A DNA stretch of 20,150 bases, taken from contig JAHHTI010000010.1 of the NCBI GenBank assembly GCA_020024735.1, forward strand, positions 1 through 20,150, written 5' to 3'. The notes beneath the pieces were generated by a model. It saw nothing but the letters and a program-made list of their open reading frames with translations, did not search any database and was not told the origin of the DNA. Each line of letters starts with the position of its first letter. The first letter of the stretch is position 1. Positions 17,727-20,150 of the stretch are shown here, piece after piece. Source of the DNA: Mycoplasmataceae bacterium (GTDB lineage Bacteria > Bacillota_I > Bacilli_A > Mycoplasmatales > Mycoplasmoidaceae). Position numbers and translations under genes: made by a program.

Positions 17727-19970
17727 CTGTCCTACAACCGTTTCCAAAAAACCTATACTAAGAACAAAAATCCTAATACAGAAATAGATATTGTTGAAAA
17801 ATATGATGTTCCACGAGAAATTGTACTAAATTATCATCTTAATGCTAAGCAAGAATTAGCTGTTAAAAAAGCTATCAATACAAATTCTGTATTTTATCTG
17901 CAAGGACCTCCAGGAACTGGAAAAACTCAAACAATTTCCGCTATAACTGACTGAATTATCAGAAATGATATGAATGTTGTAATGACATCAAATACTCATG
18001 AAGCAATTGACAATTTCTTTGATCGAATGTATGAAAATAATTTAACTAATCCAAATCTAATTGCTTTAAAATATCGTTCGAATACTAAAGATTCTAATAA
18101 CCAAGATGAAAAATATGCTGCTAACAATCTATTCAACATTTACAAAGAAAGAATGATTAATTCAGTATGTGGTATTACAAAGGAAGTTGCCAACCATAAT
18201 GAAATTGAAGAAACACTAAATTTATTTTATGAATATGAACAAGAATATAAATTGGAAGTCCCAAAAGAATTTAAAAACCTTTTACCTCTACCTATATTAA
18301 AGTTATATTTTAATAATAATGATAAAGAATTCCGTCAACAATTCTTAAAAGATGAAAATGATAATGAAGAAGATGGAGAAAAAATATCTCCTATCGAATA
18401 TTATGATCACTATGATGAAGCAATGGCAAAACGTATCAATAAAGAAGTATCTCGTTCAGAACAATTACAAAAATTCTCTCATCTACTAGACAAAGCATTG
18501 ATTACATTAACTAAAATGGGTGAATCTAATAATATCTTAAGGATTAACTATCGAGATAACTATATTAAAGGTTTGAAAGAATTGTTTAATACTAAGAAAG
18601 AAAATAAGGACTTATTAACTCAAATGTTACAAGAAGTAAGGACACAATATCATAATAGTTGAAGACATGACAACAATGAAAGACAATTCCTAGATTACAT
18701 ATTAAATAATAGACTCCTAAATGTGATAGGAGTAACAACTACTTCTAAAAATGAAATTGAAATCAATAATGAATCCGTTAGTTTATATAGTGAGTATCCA
18801 ATTGACTATATGATTATTGATGAAATCTCTAAATGTGCTATGCCAGAAATCTATTCTAAGGCTATTTTAGCTAAGAAAGTTATCTTTGCAGGAGATTATT
18901 TACAACTACCTCCTCAAGCTAATATTAAAACTGAAGATGTTATTCAATATCTTGTAAAACACAAAAATCAACTTTCTGATAAATACAATGAGATTAATGA
19001 TACAGATGTAGAAAATGAATACGATTTATCTAAGGAAGAAGATAAAAAAGAATATAAAAAGGAAATAGGGAAAATGGAACTATATATTGATAATCTTTAT
19101 AAGGATTCATTCTTTGCTATTCTAGTAAAAAAAATAAAAAATAGTAAGCAAAGAGATAATTCAAGACCTTATGAATTTTTAAATGAATCTCACAGATTTG
19201 GAAAAGAAATTATGGATATTGTTAATTATATTTATCCTAGAGATGAAAAATTAATCCTGCCTAAAAAGAATCATACATTCAAACAAATTTATTACAACAT
19301 CTTCAAAAAGCCAACTCTAGATTCTCCGACTGTCCTTGTTAACTTAAAGAAGCCAACTAAGAAATTCCTTGATGAACATAATATTAAACTAAAAATTGAT
19401 AATGAAGGATTTGATCAAAAAGGCAAATGATTTAAATGAAATAACAAAGACTTCAAAATATTTAGTGATGCTCTATATAATCAATATTCTGCCTATGTTA
19501 TCATTAAATTACTAATCAATATTTTCAAAAATAATGAAGGTAAATTTGATAAGCATCAACACCGTATCGGAATTATAACTCTAACAAAAGCTCAAAAACA
19601 AGTGGTAGCATCTTATTTGAACTATGAACCAGAATTATCTTCTTACAAATCATTTGTAAAAGTTGATACCATAGATAACTTCCAAGGAAGAGAAGAAGAT
19701 ATTATTGTAGTTGACTTTATTAGAGGTAAAACCAAAGTAGAGAATGGTAATATTACTCCAACAAAAAAGCGAAATACTAGTTTCTTAAAACAAAAGGAAA
19801 GAATTAATGTAGCTGTTTCAAGAGCGCGTCAAAAATTAATCATTGTAGGACAATTTGATTACTTGACTAGTTCAGAAGTTAAGAAAGAGATAGACTTATT
19901 TGTACAATACTATGACTATCTTTCTGATTCTGCTAATTCATATTTAGAATGAGGGGAAGAATATGAGTAG
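17727..19970 (+). pseudogene. SF1 helicase (DNA2/NAM7/UPF1-type), truncated at its 5' end
   Basis: 747 codons remain, open after TAG 17724-17726, with TGA read as Trp. The SF1 motifs are in order: Walker A GPPGTGKT at residue ~60 of the remaining frame, motif Ia (TSNTHEAIDN), II (IDEISKCAMP, ~364), III (GDYLQLPPQA, ~389), the motif around ESHRFGKEI, V (TIDNFQGREEDIIVVD) and VI (INVAVSRARQKLIIVG, ~695). The DNA2/NAM7-like motif spacing is clear. No ATG, GTG or TTG occurs before Walker A; the first ATG (17970) would remove the nucleotide-binding loop. So the gene has lost its N-terminal part at the phage junction and is probably inactive unless an unusual start is used. All Trp codons I checked are TGA, unlike the phage genes, which also use TGG. 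Such helicases act in DNA repair or in anti-phage defence. Confidence 0.85.
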
Positions 19971-20150
19971 CGAATATAAATACAATATAGGACTTTATGT
20001 TCCTTATCTAACTTTTAAGAATCTAAAGTTTTGTTATAAGAAAAAAAGAAAACTTGATGAGTCAGAAGCTATTATGTTGTCATTTATTTATTCTATAAAA
20101 GAATCCACTAAAAATAAATCATCTGAATTTTTGGATATATATAATAAAAC
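19963..20150 (+). CDS. partial protein of unknown function, overlapping the helicase
   Basis: At least 62 aa, continuing past the window edge. ATG 19963 has a purine-rich site (AGGGGAAG) upstream and overlaps the helicase stop by 8 bp (ATGAGTAG), so the two genes were probably co-translated. The visible part (MSSEYKYNIGLYVPYLTFKN, then a KKKRK basic patch and DESEAIMLSFIYSI) matches no family I recognise. It is likely a functional partner of the helicase. Confidence 0.75.
   Translation, partial: MSSEYKYNIGLYVPYLTFKNLKFCYKKKRKLDESEAIMLSFIYSIKESTKNKSSEFLDIYNK

Noticed and set aside
1..17760. attL/attR direct repeats of a classical integration
   Set aside because: By eye I found no convincing same-orientation repeat between the left 500 bp and the right junction; only the inverted 14-bp pair stood out.
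17970..19970. Helicase starting at ATG 17970 as an intact gene
   Set aside because: This start falls after Walker A and would remove the ATP-binding loop, while the frame upstream clearly encodes helicase sequence.

Overview
The window reads as part of a mollicute genome (Mycoplasma sensu lato or a close relative). It is very A+T rich, and almost every gene contains in-frame TGA codons where tryptophan fits. With the standard code the genes break into dozens of pieces. With TGA read as Trp (translation table 4) they join into about 20 intact genes. All coordinates here use table 4.

Most of the window (about 1.58 to 17.7 kb) is a tailed-phage-like prophage, with every gene on the minus strand and so read from right to left. 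At the right end is a small early-type module: a winged-helix protein (17692-17387), a ribbon-helix-helix protein (17405-17181), a tyrosine recombinase (17188-16382) and a 155-aa unknown (16406-15939). A 166-bp gap with strong inverted repeats follows. Then comes the packaging and head module: an 89-aa unknown, large terminase, two small Cys-rich paralogues, portal, scaffold-like protein and major capsid. After that are a 471-aa membrane-active protein, two fibre-like proteins (552 and 614 aa), a holin-like protein, a 724-aa protein, two small membrane proteins and a secreted or anchored Trp-rich protein. Neighbouring genes mostly overlap or lie within about 12 bp, often with TAATG junctions, which suggests one long translationally coupled operon. 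I see no tape-measure gene, so a short-tailed particle is possible. I see no endolysin, which makes sense in a host without a cell wall.

The left 1.58 kb holds a DDE transposase gene split by a -1 frameshift at an A7 run, a terminator, a five-unit 12-bp tandem repeat of near-palindromes (iteron-like), a 21-bp-arm inverted repeat, and the end of an unidentified minus-strand ORF. A 14-bp sequence near the left edge (77-90) recurs in inverted orientation, with one mismatch, at 17711-17724, between the phage operon and the flanking gene. These two copies may be element ends.

Right of the phage, on the plus strand, is an SF1 (DNA2/NAM7/UPF1-type) helicase that has lost its 5' end at the phage junction (no usable start before Walker A). 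It is followed by an overlapping partial gene that runs off the window. The phage insertion or a linked rearrangement seems to have broken this helicase gene.

Functional calls are firm for the large terminase, tyrosine recombinase and helicase. They are fair for capsid, portal and scaffold, where gene order carries much of the weight. For many of the rest only sequence features can be described.
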